From the NCBI GenBank assembly GCA_046052145.1, contig JBJOMW010000001.1, forward strand, positions 589,312 to 653,311: 64,000 nt of DNA. Reading direction: 5' to 3'. Both the position numbers and the translations under genes were made by a program. Under the pieces are notes generated by a model. That model searched no databases, had not been told where the DNA came from, and saw only the letters and a list, made by a program, of their open reading frames with translations. Shown in pieces: positions 1 through 8,483 of the stretch. How positions within the stretch are numbered: position 1 is the stretch's first letter; every line of letters begins with the position of its first letter. The DNA is from Falsiroseomonas sp046052145. Lineage in GTDB: Bacteria; Pseudomonadota; Alphaproteobacteria; Acetobacterales; Acetobacteraceae.

Positions 1-242
1 GGCTGAGTTTCCGCAACCGCCAGGACCAGCGGATCCTGGTCGAGGGCGATACGCGGCTGTTCAACCAGTATGGCGTGATGCTGGTGAGCCCGCAGCGCCA
101 CCCGCATGTGAAGGCCGCCGACGGCCAGCGCTTCATCGACTGGATCGTCTCGCCGGCCGGGCAGGACGCGATCGCGGGCTACCGCATCAATGGCGAGCAG
201 CTGTTCTTCCCGAACGCGGTGCAGCCGGAGCCGACCTCGTGA
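1..242 (+). CDS. tupA: Tungstate ABC transporter substrate-binding protein, C-terminal end only
   Basis: Partial gene cut by the window edge; about 79 C-terminal residues are visible, read from base 3. The residues include ILVEGD, FNQYGV, HPHVKAADGQRFIDW and a final LFFPNA. This is the usual ending of TupA-type tungstate-binding proteins (periplasmic, PBP-like fold), where a GQ(R/K)FIDW-type helix closes the second lobe. The stop codon overlaps the GTG start of the next gene (GTGA), so the two are translationally coupled. The rest of the transporter (TupBC) should lie upstream, outside the window. TupA and related PBP-like proteins resemble one another at the C-terminus, so tungstate specificity is a family-level call. 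Confidence 0.75.
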   Translation, partial: LSFRNRQDQRILVEGDTRLFNQYGVMLVSPQRHPHVKAADGQRFIDWIVSPAGQDAIAGYRINGEQLFFPNAVQPEPTS

Positions 243-1039
243 GGCGCCTGCTGCTCGTTGCCGCCCTGCTGATGTCGGGGCCGGCCGCGGCTGAGCCGGT
301 GCGCCTGGCCGCAGCCGGCTCGCTGCGGGCGGCGCTGGCCGAGGTGTCGACGGGTTTCGCGGCCTCGCCGGGCGGCGCGCAGGTCGCGCAGAGCTATGCG
401 CCCTCCGGTCTCCTGCGCCAGCGCATCGGCGCCGGCGAGGCCTTCGAGGTCTTCGCCTCCGCCAATATGGAACACCCCGAGGCAGTGGGGCGGGAGCGCG
501 GGCGCGCCACCGTGCTCTTCGCGCGCAACCGGCTTTGCGCCATCGCGCGGCCGGGTCTCGATGTGGCACCGGAGACGCTGCTGGAGCGGATGCTCGACCC
601 GGCGGTGCGGCTTGGCACCTCCACGCCGCGGGCCGATCCGGCGGGCGACTACGCCTTCGCCCTGTTCGCGCGGGCCGAGGCGGTGCGGCCCGGCGCGCGG
701 GCGGCGCTCGAAGGCAAGGCGCTGACGGTCACGGGCGGGCCGGACAGCGCGCGCCCGCCCGAGGGGCGCGACCTCTATGCCTGGCAGTTCGAGCGCAACG
801 CGGTGGACCTGTTCCTGACCTATTGCACCAACGCCGTGCTCGCCCGCGCCGCGGATGCGTCGCTGCGGCAGGTCGCGGTGCCGGAAGTGTTGGCGGTGGG
901 GGCGGATTACGGCGTGATCCTGCTGTCTGACCGGCCTGAGGCGGCGCGCTTCGTGCTGTTCCTGCTGTCGCCGCCCGGCCAGGCCATGCTGGCGCGGCAC
1001 GGCTTCGACGCGCCCGGCCTGCCCCTGCCAACCCGTTGA
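239..1039 (+). CDS. ModA-like extracellular oxyanion (molybdate/tungstate)-binding protein
   Basis: 266 residues. A signal peptide is clear (RRLLLVAALLMSGPAAAEP), followed by the ModA hallmark AAGSLRAAL and then a lobe with FEVFASANMEHPEA, where ModA proteins place the ligand-binding Ser/Ala loop. Further along, TYCTNAVLARA and YGVILLSD match the second-lobe strands of the family, and the C-terminus (AARFVLFLLSPPGQAMLARHGF) is the typical closing helix. It would bind molybdate or tungstate in the periplasm. The GTG start overlaps the tupA stop, and a Mop gene begins 21 bases downstream, which supports an oxyanion role. No ModB/ModC genes follow; a FecCD-type ABC system does instead, so its membrane partner is uncertain. 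Confidence 0.8.
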   Translation: MRRLLLVAALLMSGPAAAEPVRLAAAGSLRAALAEVSTGFAASPGGAQVAQSYAPSGLLRQRIGAGEAFEVFASANMEHPEAVGRERGRATVLFARNRLCAIARPGLDVAPETLLERMLDPAVRLGTSTPRADPAGDYAFALFARAEAVRPGARAALEGKALTVTGGPDSARPPEGRDLYAWQFERNAVDLFLTYCTNAVLARAADASLRQVAVPEVLAVGADYGVILLSDRPEAARFVLFLLSPPGQAMLARHGFDAPGLPLPTR

Positions 1040-1060
1040 TCCCGGAAGGAGCCAACGCCC

Positions 1061-1276
1061 GTGCTCAAGCTCTCCGCCCGGAACCAGTTCGCCGGCACCA
1101 TCACCGAGATCCGCAAGGGCGTCACCACGACGCATGTGAAGATCGAGGTCGCGCCGGGCGTCGTGCTGACCGCTTCCATCACCAATGAATCGGCCGAGGA
1201 GCTGGGGCTCGCGGTCGGGGGACGGGCGGTGGCGGTGGTGAAGGCGTCCGACGTGATGATCGGCACGGAGGGATGA
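1061..1276 (+). CDS. mop: Molbindin (single TOBE-domain molybdate/tungstate-binding protein)
   Basis: 71 residues with a GTG start preceded by a good ribosome binding site (GGAAGGAG). The protein is one Mop/TOBE domain: LSARNQFAGTITEI, then ITNESAEELGL, then a final KASDVMIG. This matches stand-alone molbindins, which assemble as hexamers in the cytoplasm and store molybdate or tungstate. It lies between a ModA-like gene and an ABC importer and overlaps the next gene by ATGA, so all are probably one transcript. The family assignment is secure; which oxyanion is bound cannot be read from sequence. Confidence 0.88.
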   Translation: MLKLSARNQFAGTITEIRKGVTTTHVKIEVAPGVVLTASITNESAEELGLAVGGRAVAVVKASDVMIGTEG

Positions 1277-2316
1277 GCCGGCGCGCCGGCCGCCGCGACC
1301 TGCTCGCTGCAGGCCTCTCCGCGCTCGCCGCGCCTGCGCGGGCGGAGCGCAGCGTGGTGGACGCAACCGGCCGCCGCATCGCCGTGCCCGATCGGGTGGC
1401 CCGCGTGCTGCCCGCGGGCTCGCCCGCCGCGATCCTGCTCTACACCGCCGCGCCCGATACGCTGATGGGCTGGCCCGCCCGCCCGCCGCGCCCGGCAGAA
1501 GCCGCCTTCATGACGCCGGAGGCCGCTTCCCTGCCGCAGGTCGGGCGCCTGACGGGCCGCGACAACACCGCCAATATCGAGGCGATCCTCGCCCGCCGCC
1601 CCGATTTGGTGCTCGACTACGGTTCGGTCAGCCAGACCTACGTCTCGCTCGCCGAGCGGGTGCGGGAGCAGACCGGCCTACCCGTGCTGCTGCTGGACGG
1701 TGCGCTGCCGAAAATCCCCGAGACCTATCGCCTGCTGGGCGACATCCTCGACCGCCGCGAGGCCTGCGCCGCCCGCGCCACCGCGGCCGAGCGCATCCTG
1801 GCTGAAGCGACCGAGACCGCCGAGCGGCTGCGCGCCCGCGGGCGTCCGCGCGTGCTCTATCTGCGCAACCCGCGCGGGCTCGAGACGGGACTGCAGGGCT
1901 CTATCAACACCGAGATCATCGAATTCGCCGGGGCGGAGAACGTGGCTGGGCGCGCGCTCGGCCCCGGCGGCCTCGTGCAGATCAGTATGGAGCAGGTGCT
2001 CGCCTGGAACCCCGACTGGCTGATCTTCCAGAACCCGGACGCGCTGGCGCTGACGCGCACCGATCCGCTCTGGCGCGCGCTGCCGGCCGTGCGGCAGGGC
2101 CGTGCGGTGCTGCTGCCGGGCTTGCCCTTCGGCTGGATGGATTTCCCCCCCTCGGTGAACCGCCTGCTCGGGCTGATCTGGCTTCCCGTGCTGTTCGGCG
2201 TACGGCCGCGAGACGGGCTGGCCGAGGCCGTCGCTGCGTTCCACGCGCTCTTCTACCACCGCCGGCCGGAGCCTTCGCAGGTCGAAGCCTTGCTCCGCCC
2301 GGCGCTGCCGGCGTGA
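1273..2316 (+). CDS. Periplasmic binding protein of a FecB/BtuF-type (type II) ABC importer, possibly MolA-like
   Basis: 347 residues. The twin-arginine-like start (SRRAGRRDLLAAGLSALAAPARA) suggests a Tat or Sec signal peptide. The mature part is a class III periplasmic binding protein: VVDATGRRIAVPDRVARVLP at the start, NIEAILARRPDLVLDYG in the first lobe, and a second lobe with QISMEQVLAWNPDWLIFQ. The segment GWMDFPPSVNRLLGLIWL is typical of a subgroup annotated as iron-complex binding. The ATG overlaps the mop stop and the permease gene overlaps its own stop. Because tupA, a ModA-like gene and mop precede it, I infer that it may carry molybdate/tungstate (as Haemophilus MolA does) rather than ferric siderophore or cobalamin. 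That is inference from context. Confidence 0.8.
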   Translation: MSRRAGRRDLLAAGLSALAAPARAERSVVDATGRRIAVPDRVARVLPAGSPAAILLYTAAPDTLMGWPARPPRPAEAAFMTPEAASLPQVGRLTGRDNTANIEAILARRPDLVLDYGSVSQTYVSLAERVREQTGLPVLLLDGALPKIPETYRLLGDILDRREACAARATAAERILAEATETAERLRARGRPRVLYLRNPRGLETGLQGSINTEIIEFAGAENVAGRALGPGGLVQISMEQVLAWNPDWLIFQNPDALALTRTDPLWRALPAVRQGRAVLLPGLPFGWMDFPPSVNRLLGLIWLPVLFGVRPRDGLAEAVAAFHALFYHRRPEPSQVEALLRPALPA

Positions 2317-3353
2317 ACCCGACGGCCCCGACCGAAAGGTCAGGCCCGGCTTGGCGCGGACCGCTGGCCTGGAGCCTTGCGCTGCTCGCGCTGGTCATTG
2401 CGTTCCTGGCCGCGCTCTCGGTGGGGCGGTTCCCCATCGCGCCGTCGCACCTCCCCGCGATCCTGCTTGGGCGCGATGAGAGTCCCGCCGCGCTGGTGTT
2501 CTGGAACATCCGCCTGCCGCGCGTCGCGGCCGCCATGCTGGTCGGCGCGGCACTGGCCGCAGCGGGCGCGGCCTTCCAGGGGATGTTCCGCAACCCGCTC
2601 GCCTCGCCGGACCTGCTCGGCGTGAGCGCCGGCGCCTCGCTTGGCGCGGTGCTCGGCATTTTCCTCGGCCTGCCGGTGGCGGCGATCCAGGGGCTGGCCT
2701 TCGCCGGGGGGATCGCGGCCGTGGCGGCGGTTGCGGCGCTGGCCGGGGCGGTCAGGGGGCAGGGCGACCCGGTGCTGGTACTGATCCTCGCCGGCATCGC
2801 ACTTGGCGCGCTGATGGGTGCGGCGATCTCGCTGCTGAAGATCCTGGCCGATCCCTACAACCAGTTGCCGGCCATTACCTTCTGGCTGCTCGGCACGCTG
2901 TCCGCGGCCACGCGCGGCGACATCCTGGCCGCGGCGCCGCCCGCGATCATCGGCCTCGTCGGCCTGTTCCTGATCCGCTGGCGCCTGAACCTGCTCACGC
3001 TCGGTGAGGACGAGGCGCGCGCGCTCGGCGTCAACACCGGCGCGCTGCGGGCCGGTGCGGTCGCGCTCGCGACGCTGTGCACCGCCTCCGTCACCGCGCT
3101 GGCCGGCGCGGTGGGCTGGATCGGCCTGGTCGTGCCGCATATGGCGCGGATGCTGGGCGGGCCGGACCTGCGCCGGCTGGTGCCGCTCTCCATGCTGCTT
3201 GGCGCCGCCTTCCTGCTGGCTGTGGACACGCTGGCACGGAGCGCCGGCCGGATGGAGATCCCGCTCGGCATCCTGACCGCCGTGCTCGGCACGCCGCTGT
3301 TCCTGTGGCTGCTGATCCGGGCGCGCCAAGGGGATGGAGGTCGCAGCGCATGA
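2313..3353 (+). CDS. FecCD/BtuC-family ABC transporter permease
   Basis: 346 residues, GTG start overlapping the stop of the binding-protein gene. About ten hydrophobic segments are visible, beginning WSLALLALVIAFLAALSVG. Family motifs include RLPRVAAAMLVGAALAAAGA, FRNPLASPDLLGVSAGAS and, near the C-terminus, GAVGWIGLVVPHMARMLGG and EIPLGILTAVLGTPLFLWLL. These are the conserved stretches of type II (BtuC/FecC/MolB) permeases. It works as an inner-membrane homodimer with the ATPase encoded next; that gene's ATG overlaps this stop (ATGA). Confidence 0.92.
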   Translation: MNPTAPTERSGPAWRGPLAWSLALLALVIAFLAALSVGRFPIAPSHLPAILLGRDESPAALVFWNIRLPRVAAAMLVGAALAAAGAAFQGMFRNPLASPDLLGVSAGASLGAVLGIFLGLPVAAIQGLAFAGGIAAVAAVAALAGAVRGQGDPVLVLILAGIALGALMGAAISLLKILADPYNQLPAITFWLLGTLSAATRGDILAAAPPAIIGLVGLFLIRWRLNLLTLGEDEARALGVNTGALRAGAVALATLCTASVTALAGAVGWIGLVVPHMARMLGGPDLRRLVPLSMLLGAAFLLAVDTLARSAGRMEIPLGILTAVLGTPLFLWLLIRARQGDGGRSA

Positions 3354-4147
3354 CGGTGCTGCTGGAGGCGCGCGACCTCGCCGTGGGGCATGGCCGCCGC
3401 GTCGTGGCGTCCGGCATCTCGCTGGCGCTGGAGCCGGGCCGTGTGCTGTGCCTGCTCGGGCCGAATGGCGGCGGCAAGACGACGCTGCTGCGGACCCTGC
3501 TCGGCCTGATTCCGCCGCTCGCGGGCGCGGTTCGGCTCGGCGGCGCTGAGATCGCCAGCCTGCCGCGGCGTGAGATCGCCACCCGCCTGGCCTATGTCCC
3601 GCAGGCCGCGCCTGGGGGCTTCGCCTACCCGGCGCGCGAGGTGGTGGCGATGGGCCGCGCCGCGCGGCTTCCGCTGCTCGCAGCACCCGGCCGGCGCGAC
3701 CGCGCGGCGGCGGAGGCGGCGCTCGCGCGGCTCGGCATCGCGCATCTCGCCGACCGCCCGGTGACGGAGCTGTCGGGCGGGGAACGCCAGCTCGTGCTGA
3801 TCGCCCGCGCGCTGGCGCAGGAAGCCGCCTGCCTGGTGCTGGACGAGCCGGCCGCGAGCCTCGACTTTGGCAACCAGGCGCTGGTGCTGCGGCAGGTGCG
3901 GGCGCTGGCGGAGCGCGACGGGCTCGGCGTGTTGATGACAACGCACCATCCCGACCACGCCTTCCTCATCGGCGACGAGGCCGCGGTCCTGCATCGCGGT
4001 GCGCTGGACGGGCCCGCGCCGCCCTCGGAACTGGCCACCGCGTCCCGCCTGCGGGAGGCCTATGGCGTTGAGACGGTGATCGGCATCCTCGACACGCCCG
4101 ATGGTCCCCGCCGGGTCTGCGCGCCGGTTGTGGCGGGAGGGGCATAG
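3350..4147 (+). CDS. ABC transporter ATP-binding protein (FecE/BtuD/MolC type)
   Basis: 265 residues. I start at the ATG at 3350 because it overlaps the permease stop; longer in-frame upstream extensions read through permease coding sequence and are not credible. Walker A is GPNGGGKTT, the Q-loop region is YVPQAAPGGF, the signature is LSGGERQ, Walker B is CLVLDEPAASLD and the switch histidine is in MTTHHPDHA. It powers the importer formed with the two preceding products. It is the last gene of the operon; the next gene is on the opposite strand. Confidence 0.92.
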   Translation: MTVLLEARDLAVGHGRRVVASGISLALEPGRVLCLLGPNGGGKTTLLRTLLGLIPPLAGAVRLGGAEIASLPRREIATRLAYVPQAAPGGFAYPAREVVAMGRAARLPLLAAPGRRDRAAAEAALARLGIAHLADRPVTELSGGERQLVLIARALAQEAACLVLDEPAASLDFGNQALVLRQVRALAERDGLGVLMTTHHPDHAFLIGDEAAVLHRGALDGPAPPSELATASRLREAYGVETVIGILDTPDGPRRVCAPVVAGGA

Positions 4148-4340
4148 TAACCGTTCCGCTGTGTCTTATGCGCGGCGGACAAAGTTCCGGTACCCGGCGC
4201 ATGAAGGTTCTACCTGCGCCCGCCGCGTCTGCGGCGACATGGGCGGTCATGATTCATCGACTGGCATGGCTTCGTGGAGCGGACCATGCAGGCGCTGATG
4301 ATCCGGAAGACCTGTCGCCGACAGAACTTCGGCGGCTAGC

Positions 4341-5684
4341 CTAGACCTCCGCCTCGCCAAAAATCCGGCTGATATCGCCGCCCCAGGCGCGGTCGTGGCG
4401 TTCCAGCCAGCGCTCGGCCTGGGTGAGCCCGCTTGCCGCGATCTCCTCAAGCGGGGCGAGGTAGACCTCCTCGCCGAGGCCACGCGCGATAAGCCCGTCG
4501 CGCGCGATCGCCAGCGCGTCGCGCGCGATGTCCTTGAGCGAACGGCCGCGGATCGTGGCCTTCAGCGCCTGCTGCGGCACCTCCATCCGCAGCGCGCGCA
4601 TCTCCTCGACCGTCCAGCCGCGGATCAGCGCGGCCGCGGCCTTCTGCGCGGCGTCGTCATACAGCAGCCCGGTCCAGAAGGCGGGCAAGGCCTGCAGCAT
4701 CGGCACCGACCCCGCATCCGCCCCGCGCATCTCGAGGAAGCGCTTGAGGCGCACATCGGTGAAGACGGTGGTCACGTGATCGGCGAAGTCGCCCATCGTC
4801 GCGCGATGGCCCGCGAGCTTCTCGGCCTTGCCGTCCAGGAAGGCGCGGAAGGGCACGCCGGCGGCGTCGATCCACTTCCCCTCGCGCATGATGAAATACA
4901 TCGGCACGTCGAGGACGAAGTCGGCGAAGCGCTCGAAGCCGAAGCCCGGCTCGAAGGCGACGGCCGGGATGCCGGTGCGGTCGGGGTCGGTGTCGGTCCA
5001 GACCCGGCCACGCAGCGAGAGATAGCCGCTCGGCTTGCCCTCGATGAAAGGGGAGTTCGCGAACAGGGCGGTGGCCAGAGGCTGCAGCGCCAGCGAGACG
5101 CGCAGCTTCTCCGCCATGTCGGCCTCGTCGCCGAAGTCGAGGTTCACCTGCACGGTGCAGGTGCGGAGCATCATGTCGAGGCCCATGCCGCCGACCTTCG
5201 GCATGTAGTGCCGCATGATCGCGTAGCGGCCCTTCGGCATCCAGGGCATGTCCTCCCGCCGCGCCAGCGGATGGAAGCCGAGCGGCGCGAAGCCGAGGCC
5301 GAGGGGGGCTGCGACCTCATGCACCTCCCGCAGATGGGCGGCGAGTTCCACGCGTGTCGCGTGCAGATCTTCCATCGGCGCGCCCGACAGCTCGAACTGC
5401 CCGCCGGGCTCCAGGCTGACGGAGGCCGGGCCGCGCTTCAGCCCGATGGGCTGGCCGCCATCCAGGATGGGTTCCCAGCCCTTGGCGGCGATCCCCTCCA
5501 GCATCGCGCGGATGCCATCGGGCGCGTAGGGCGGCGCAGCGAGGTCGCTGCGCCGGAATCCGAATTTCTCGTGCTCCGTGCCGATCCGCCAGGCGCCGCG
5601 CGGCTTCGAGCCGGCGGCGAACCACTCCGCCAGCTGCCGCAGGGAGGTGATCGGCGTGGGGTCGGCCTCGCCGGGATTCGACAT
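4341..5684 (-). CDS. gshA: Glutamate-cysteine ligase (GCS2, plant/alphaproteobacterial type)
   Basis: 447 residues. Catalyses ATP-dependent formation of gamma-glutamylcysteine, the first step of glutathione synthesis, in the cytoplasm. The N-terminus has LAEWFAAGSKPRGAWRIG followed by TEHEKFGF, the conserved glutamate-rich entry to the active site. Later segments SLEPGGQFELSGAP and RTCTVQVNLDFGDEADM are typical of GCS2 enzymes, and the length (about 450) is standard for this branch. It lies 45 bases downstream of rsmE on the same strand, so the two are probably co-transcribed. Nothing is truncated. Confidence 0.93.
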   Translation of the reverse strand: MSNPGEADPTPITSLRQLAEWFAAGSKPRGAWRIGTEHEKFGFRRSDLAAPPYAPDGIRAMLEGIAAKGWEPILDGGQPIGLKRGPASVSLEPGGQFELSGAPMEDLHATRVELAAHLREVHEVAAPLGLGFAPLGFHPLARREDMPWMPKGRYAIMRHYMPKVGGMGLDMMLRTCTVQVNLDFGDEADMAEKLRVSLALQPLATALFANSPFIEGKPSGYLSLRGRVWTDTDPDRTGIPAVAFEPGFGFERFADFVLDVPMYFIMREGKWIDAAGVPFRAFLDGKAEKLAGHRATMGDFADHVTTVFTDVRLKRFLEMRGADAGSVPMLQALPAFWTGLLYDDAAQKAAAALIRGWTVEEMRALRMEVPQQALKATIRGRSLKDIARDALAIARDGLIARGLGEEVYLAPLEEIAASGLTQAERWLERHDRAWGGDISRIFGEAEV

Positions 5685-5729
5685 GCGATGCGTTCTCTTC
5701 CTGGCCTGCGGGTCCGGGCGTCCGGGTGG

Positions 5730-6446
5730 TCAGGTCCAATCCCCGGCCAGCGCCTGAAGCGCGGCGAGGCCCGCCACCGCGGCAGTCTCGGCCCGCAGGA
5801 TGCGGGGGCCGAGTGCGGCCGGGACAACAAAGGCACGTCGGCGCAGATCGTCAAGCTCCGCGGTCTCGAACCCCCCCTCCGGCCCGACCAGCAGGGCCAG
5901 GGGCGATGACAGTCCGGTGACAGCCTGGCGGAGCGGCGGGGCGGCGCTGCGTTCCATGGCCACAACCAGGGGCGTGCCGTCCCAGCCATCCAGCACGCGA
6001 TGCAGGGGCAGGGCGTCCGTGACCTCGGGGACGGACAGGCGCTCGCATTGCTCGGCGGCGCCGCGGGCGATGGCCGAGAGCCGCGCGGCATTGGCACGCT
6101 CGGCCACCGTGCGGCGGGTCAGCACGGGGCGGATGGTGGCAACGCCGAGCTCGGTCGCCTTCTCCACCAGCCAATCCATCGCATCCCGCTTCAGCGCGGC
6201 GACCAGCAGGATGGGCCCGGGCTCCGGCGCGGGCGGGCGCAGGCGGGGGCCGATAGCGAGCCGCGCGCGGTCCTTCCGCAGGAAAGTGAGGGTCGCGTCA
6301 TGTTCGCCGCTGGTCGCGTTGAAGACCCGCACGGCATCGCCTGGGGCGCGCCGCAGCACGGCCAGGTGATGCGCCTGGCCGGGGGGCGCCTCGATCTCGG
6401 CGCCCTCGGCCAGCGGTTCGTCGAGGTGGAGGCGTGGGATGGACAT
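5730..6446 (-). CDS. rsmE: 16S rRNA (uracil1498-N3)-methyltransferase RsmE
   Basis: 238 residues from the ATG at 6446. The frame stays open upstream, but that extension overlaps ubiA and has no family similarity. The product begins MSIPRLHLDEPL, followed by the N-terminal PUA-like segment (AHHLAVLRRAPGDAVRVF). The SPOUT methyltransferase part has LVAALKRDAMDWLVEKATELG, AAEQCERLSVPEV, LLVGPEGGFETAE and LGPRILRAETAAVAGLAAL, the knotted SAM-binding site of the family. It methylates 16S rRNA in the assembled 30S subunit. It is divergent from ubiA, so the short 28-base gap must hold both starts' control sites. Confidence 0.93.
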   Translation of the reverse strand: MSIPRLHLDEPLAEGAEIEAPPGQAHHLAVLRRAPGDAVRVFNATSGEHDATLTFLRKDRARLAIGPRLRPPAPEPGPILLVAALKRDAMDWLVEKATELGVATIRPVLTRRTVAERANAARLSAIARGAAEQCERLSVPEVTDALPLHRVLDGWDGTPLVVAMERSAAPPLRQAVTGLSSPLALLVGPEGGFETAELDDLRRRAFVVPAALGPRILRAETAAVAGLAALQALAGDWT

Positions 6447-6474
6447 GGCGTGTTTCCGCCCGCAGGTATGCCGC

Positions 6475-7374
6475 ATGAGCGGCCATACGGATATCCGGGC
6501 AGAAGGCTGGGTGGCGCGGCTGCCGGCGGGGTGGCGTCCCTTTGCGCTGCTCGGGCGCTTCGACCGGCCGATCGGCGCCTGGCTGCTGGTGCTGCCGGGC
6601 TTCTGGGCCTTCGCCGCCGCCGCGCCCAGCTGGGCGGAGGGGCTGCGCCTCACCTTGCTGTTCCTGCTGGGTGCCTTCGCGATGCGCGCGGCGGGTTGCG
6701 TGGTGAATGATCTGTGGGACCGCGACCTCGACCGGCAGGTGGAGCGCACGCGCGGCCGGCCGCTGGCCTCGGGCGCGGTGACGCCGATCCAGGCGCTGTG
6801 GTTCCTGGCCGCGCTGTGCCTCCTGGGGGCGGCGGTGCTGTTTTCCCTGTCCTGGACGGCGATCCTTGTCGGGCTGTGTTCGCTGGTGCCGATCGCGCTC
6901 TATCCCTTGGCCAAGCGGGTGACGGATTGGCCGCAGGCGGTGCTCGGCTTCGTCTTCAGCTGGGCGGCGCCGACGGGCTGGGCTGCGGCGACGGGTGCGC
7001 TCGATCCGGCGGCCTTCGCGCTGTGGCTGGCGGGCTTCTTCTGGATCCTTGGCTACGACACGATCTACGCCCATCAGGACCGCGAGGATGATGCGCTGGT
7101 CGGCATCCGCTCCACCGCCCGAAAATTCGCAGACCGCTCGGCGGCCTTCGTGGCGGGCTGCTACGCGGCGACCCTTGCGCTGCTCGGCGTGGCGGGTGTG
7201 CTGGCGGGGCTCTCGATCTGGTTCTTTGTGGCGCTGCTGCTGCCGGGCTGGATGCTGGCGCGGCAGGTGCGGCGGCTCGACATCCACGACCCCGCGGCTT
7301 GCCTTGCCCTGTTCAAGTCGAACCGGGAGGCGGGGCTGCTGATCGCGCTGGCCTTTCTGGCAGGGCGGCTCTGA
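6475..7374 (+). CDS. ubiA: 4-hydroxybenzoate polyprenyltransferase
   Basis: 299 residues from the ATG at 6475; an in-frame ATG at 6439 would overlap rsmE and adds residues without family similarity. Multi-pass inner-membrane protein. The two aspartate-rich catalytic motifs are present: NDLWDRDLDRQVERTRGRPL and YDTIYAHQDREDDALVG. They bind Mg2+ and the polyprenyl diphosphate. The LLGRFDRPIGAWLLVLPGFW start is characteristic of UbiA. It prenylates 4-hydroxybenzoate in ubiquinone synthesis. The stop overlaps the start of the methyltransferase gene downstream. Confidence 0.93.
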   Translation: MSGHTDIRAEGWVARLPAGWRPFALLGRFDRPIGAWLLVLPGFWAFAAAAPSWAEGLRLTLLFLLGAFAMRAAGCVVNDLWDRDLDRQVERTRGRPLASGAVTPIQALWFLAALCLLGAAVLFSLSWTAILVGLCSLVPIALYPLAKRVTDWPQAVLGFVFSWAAPTGWAAATGALDPAAFALWLAGFFWILGYDTIYAHQDREDDALVGIRSTARKFADRSAAFVAGCYAATLALLGVAGVLAGLSIWFFVALLLPGWMLARQVRRLDIHDPAACLALFKSNREAGLLIALAFLAGRL

Positions 7375-8009
7375 TGGATCACGCGGGCTTCGTGCGCGCG
7401 AACACCGCTGTCGCCCATCCGCCGTTGGTGCCGGAGATCGCACTGCATCTGGCCACCGAGATCACGCCGATCTGGCAGGCGACCGAAGCCTGGCTGAATG
7501 AGCGCAATGTCGAGCCGCCCTTCTGGGCCTTCGCCTGGCCGGGCGGGCAGGCGACGGCGCGGCTGCTGCTGGACGAGCCGCAGCGCGTCGCCGGCAAGCG
7601 CGTGCTGGATTTCGCCGCCGGCTGCGGCATTGCCGCCATCGCCGCCGCACGCGCCGGCGCGGTGGTGGAGGCGGCCGAGATCGACCCACTCGCCTGCGCG
7701 GCGCTCCGCCTCAACGCCGCGCTGAACGACGTCGCGCTCAGCGTGATCGAGGGCGATGTGGTCGGCAGCGAGGCCCGTTGGGATGTGATCCTGGCCGGCG
7801 ATGTCTGCTACGAGGCGCCGATGACCGCGCATATCCTGCCCTGGCTGCGCGCCATGGCGGCGCGTGCGGAGGTCTGGGTGGCCGATCCTGGCCGCGCCTA
7901 CTTGCCGGCCGATGGCCTGGTTCCGCTGGCCCGCCACGCCGTCCCGACCTCGCTGGAGTTGGAGGATCGGGAGCTGCGCGCAGTCACGATCTACCAATTG
8001 TCGCCATAA
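7374..8009 (+). CDS. Class I SAM methyltransferase, EtfB lysine methyltransferase (METTL20)-like
   Basis: 211 residues. The ATG shares bases with the ubiA stop (TGATG), which fixes the start. The N-terminal FVRANTAVAHPPLVPEI and PPFWAFAWPGGQATAR are characteristic of the nicotinamide-N-methyltransferase-like/METTL20 group. The SAM-binding motif is VLDFAAGCGIAAIAAA, followed by the acidic motif AAEIDPLACAAL and the post-I motif WDVILAGDVCYEAP. Bacterial METTL20 homologues methylate lysines of electron transfer flavoprotein beta; assignment to that substrate is by similarity only. Cytoplasmic; translationally coupled to ubiA. Confidence 0.72.
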   Translation: MDHAGFVRANTAVAHPPLVPEIALHLATEITPIWQATEAWLNERNVEPPFWAFAWPGGQATARLLLDEPQRVAGKRVLDFAAGCGIAAIAAARAGAVVEAAEIDPLACAALRLNAALNDVALSVIEGDVVGSEARWDVILAGDVCYEAPMTAHILPWLRAMAARAEVWVADPGRAYLPADGLVPLARHAVPTSLELEDRELRAVTIYQLSP

Positions 8010-8054
8010 CCGCGCCGCAACTCCTGCGGCAGTATGGGCCGCAGGGAGATATCC

Positions 8055-8468
8055 ATGCGCATCATCGCTGTCCTGCTTGCCCTCCTCCTCGCCCTGCCTG
8101 CCCTGGCGCAGACCGAGCGGCGCTATGACGATCGCGGGCGCTATATCGGCCGGACCGAGACCCAGGGCGGCACGACCCGCTTCTACGACGATAGCGGCCG
8201 CTATACCGGCCGGTCGGAGACCCAGGGCGGGACGACGCGGCTCTACGACAATAGCGGCCGCTATACGGGCAGGGAGGAGCAGCAGGGCGGCACCGTCCGC
8301 CGCTACGACGATGCCGGGCGCTTCCAGGGGCGCGGCGAGATGAGCGGCACGACGCGGCGCGACTACGACGATGCCGGGCGCTATATCGGTCGGGCCGAGA
8401 CGCAGGGCGACACGCTGCGTCAATACGATGATCGCGGCCGCTACCAGGGACGGATCGAGAAGAAGTAG
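8055..8468 (+). CDS. Small secreted protein of six 20-residue YDD-GRY-GR repeats
   Basis: 137 residues from the ATG at 8055, which has a good ribosome binding site (CAGGGAG); an in-frame ATG at 8034 is less likely. A signal peptide (RIIAVLLALLLALPALAQ) leads directly into repeats of 20 residues of the form (R)xYDDxGRYxGRxExQGGTT: five full copies and a shortened sixth ending in IEKK. The repeats are rich in Tyr, Asp, Gly and Arg and evenly spaced, suggesting a beta-hairpin or MORN-like solenoid, but I do not recognise a named family. Probably periplasmic. Function unknown. It converges with the cytochrome gene downstream. Confidence 0.75.
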   Translation: MRIIAVLLALLLALPALAQTERRYDDRGRYIGRTETQGGTTRFYDDSGRYTGRSETQGGTTRLYDNSGRYTGREEQQGGTVRRYDDAGRFQGRGEMSGTTRRDYDDAGRYIGRAETQGDTLRQYDDRGRYQGRIEKK

Positions 8469-8483
8469 CGCCCCGGCGCTGGA

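Noticed and set aside
3077..3349. Longer start for the ABC ATP-binding gene (3350)
   Set aside because: The extension overlaps the permease gene in another frame and lacks family similarity; ATG 3350 gives the usual ABC N-terminus.
6298..7443. Minus-strand open frame opposite ubiA
   Set aside because: Arg/Gln/His-rich, no domain, fully antisense to a recognised enzyme.
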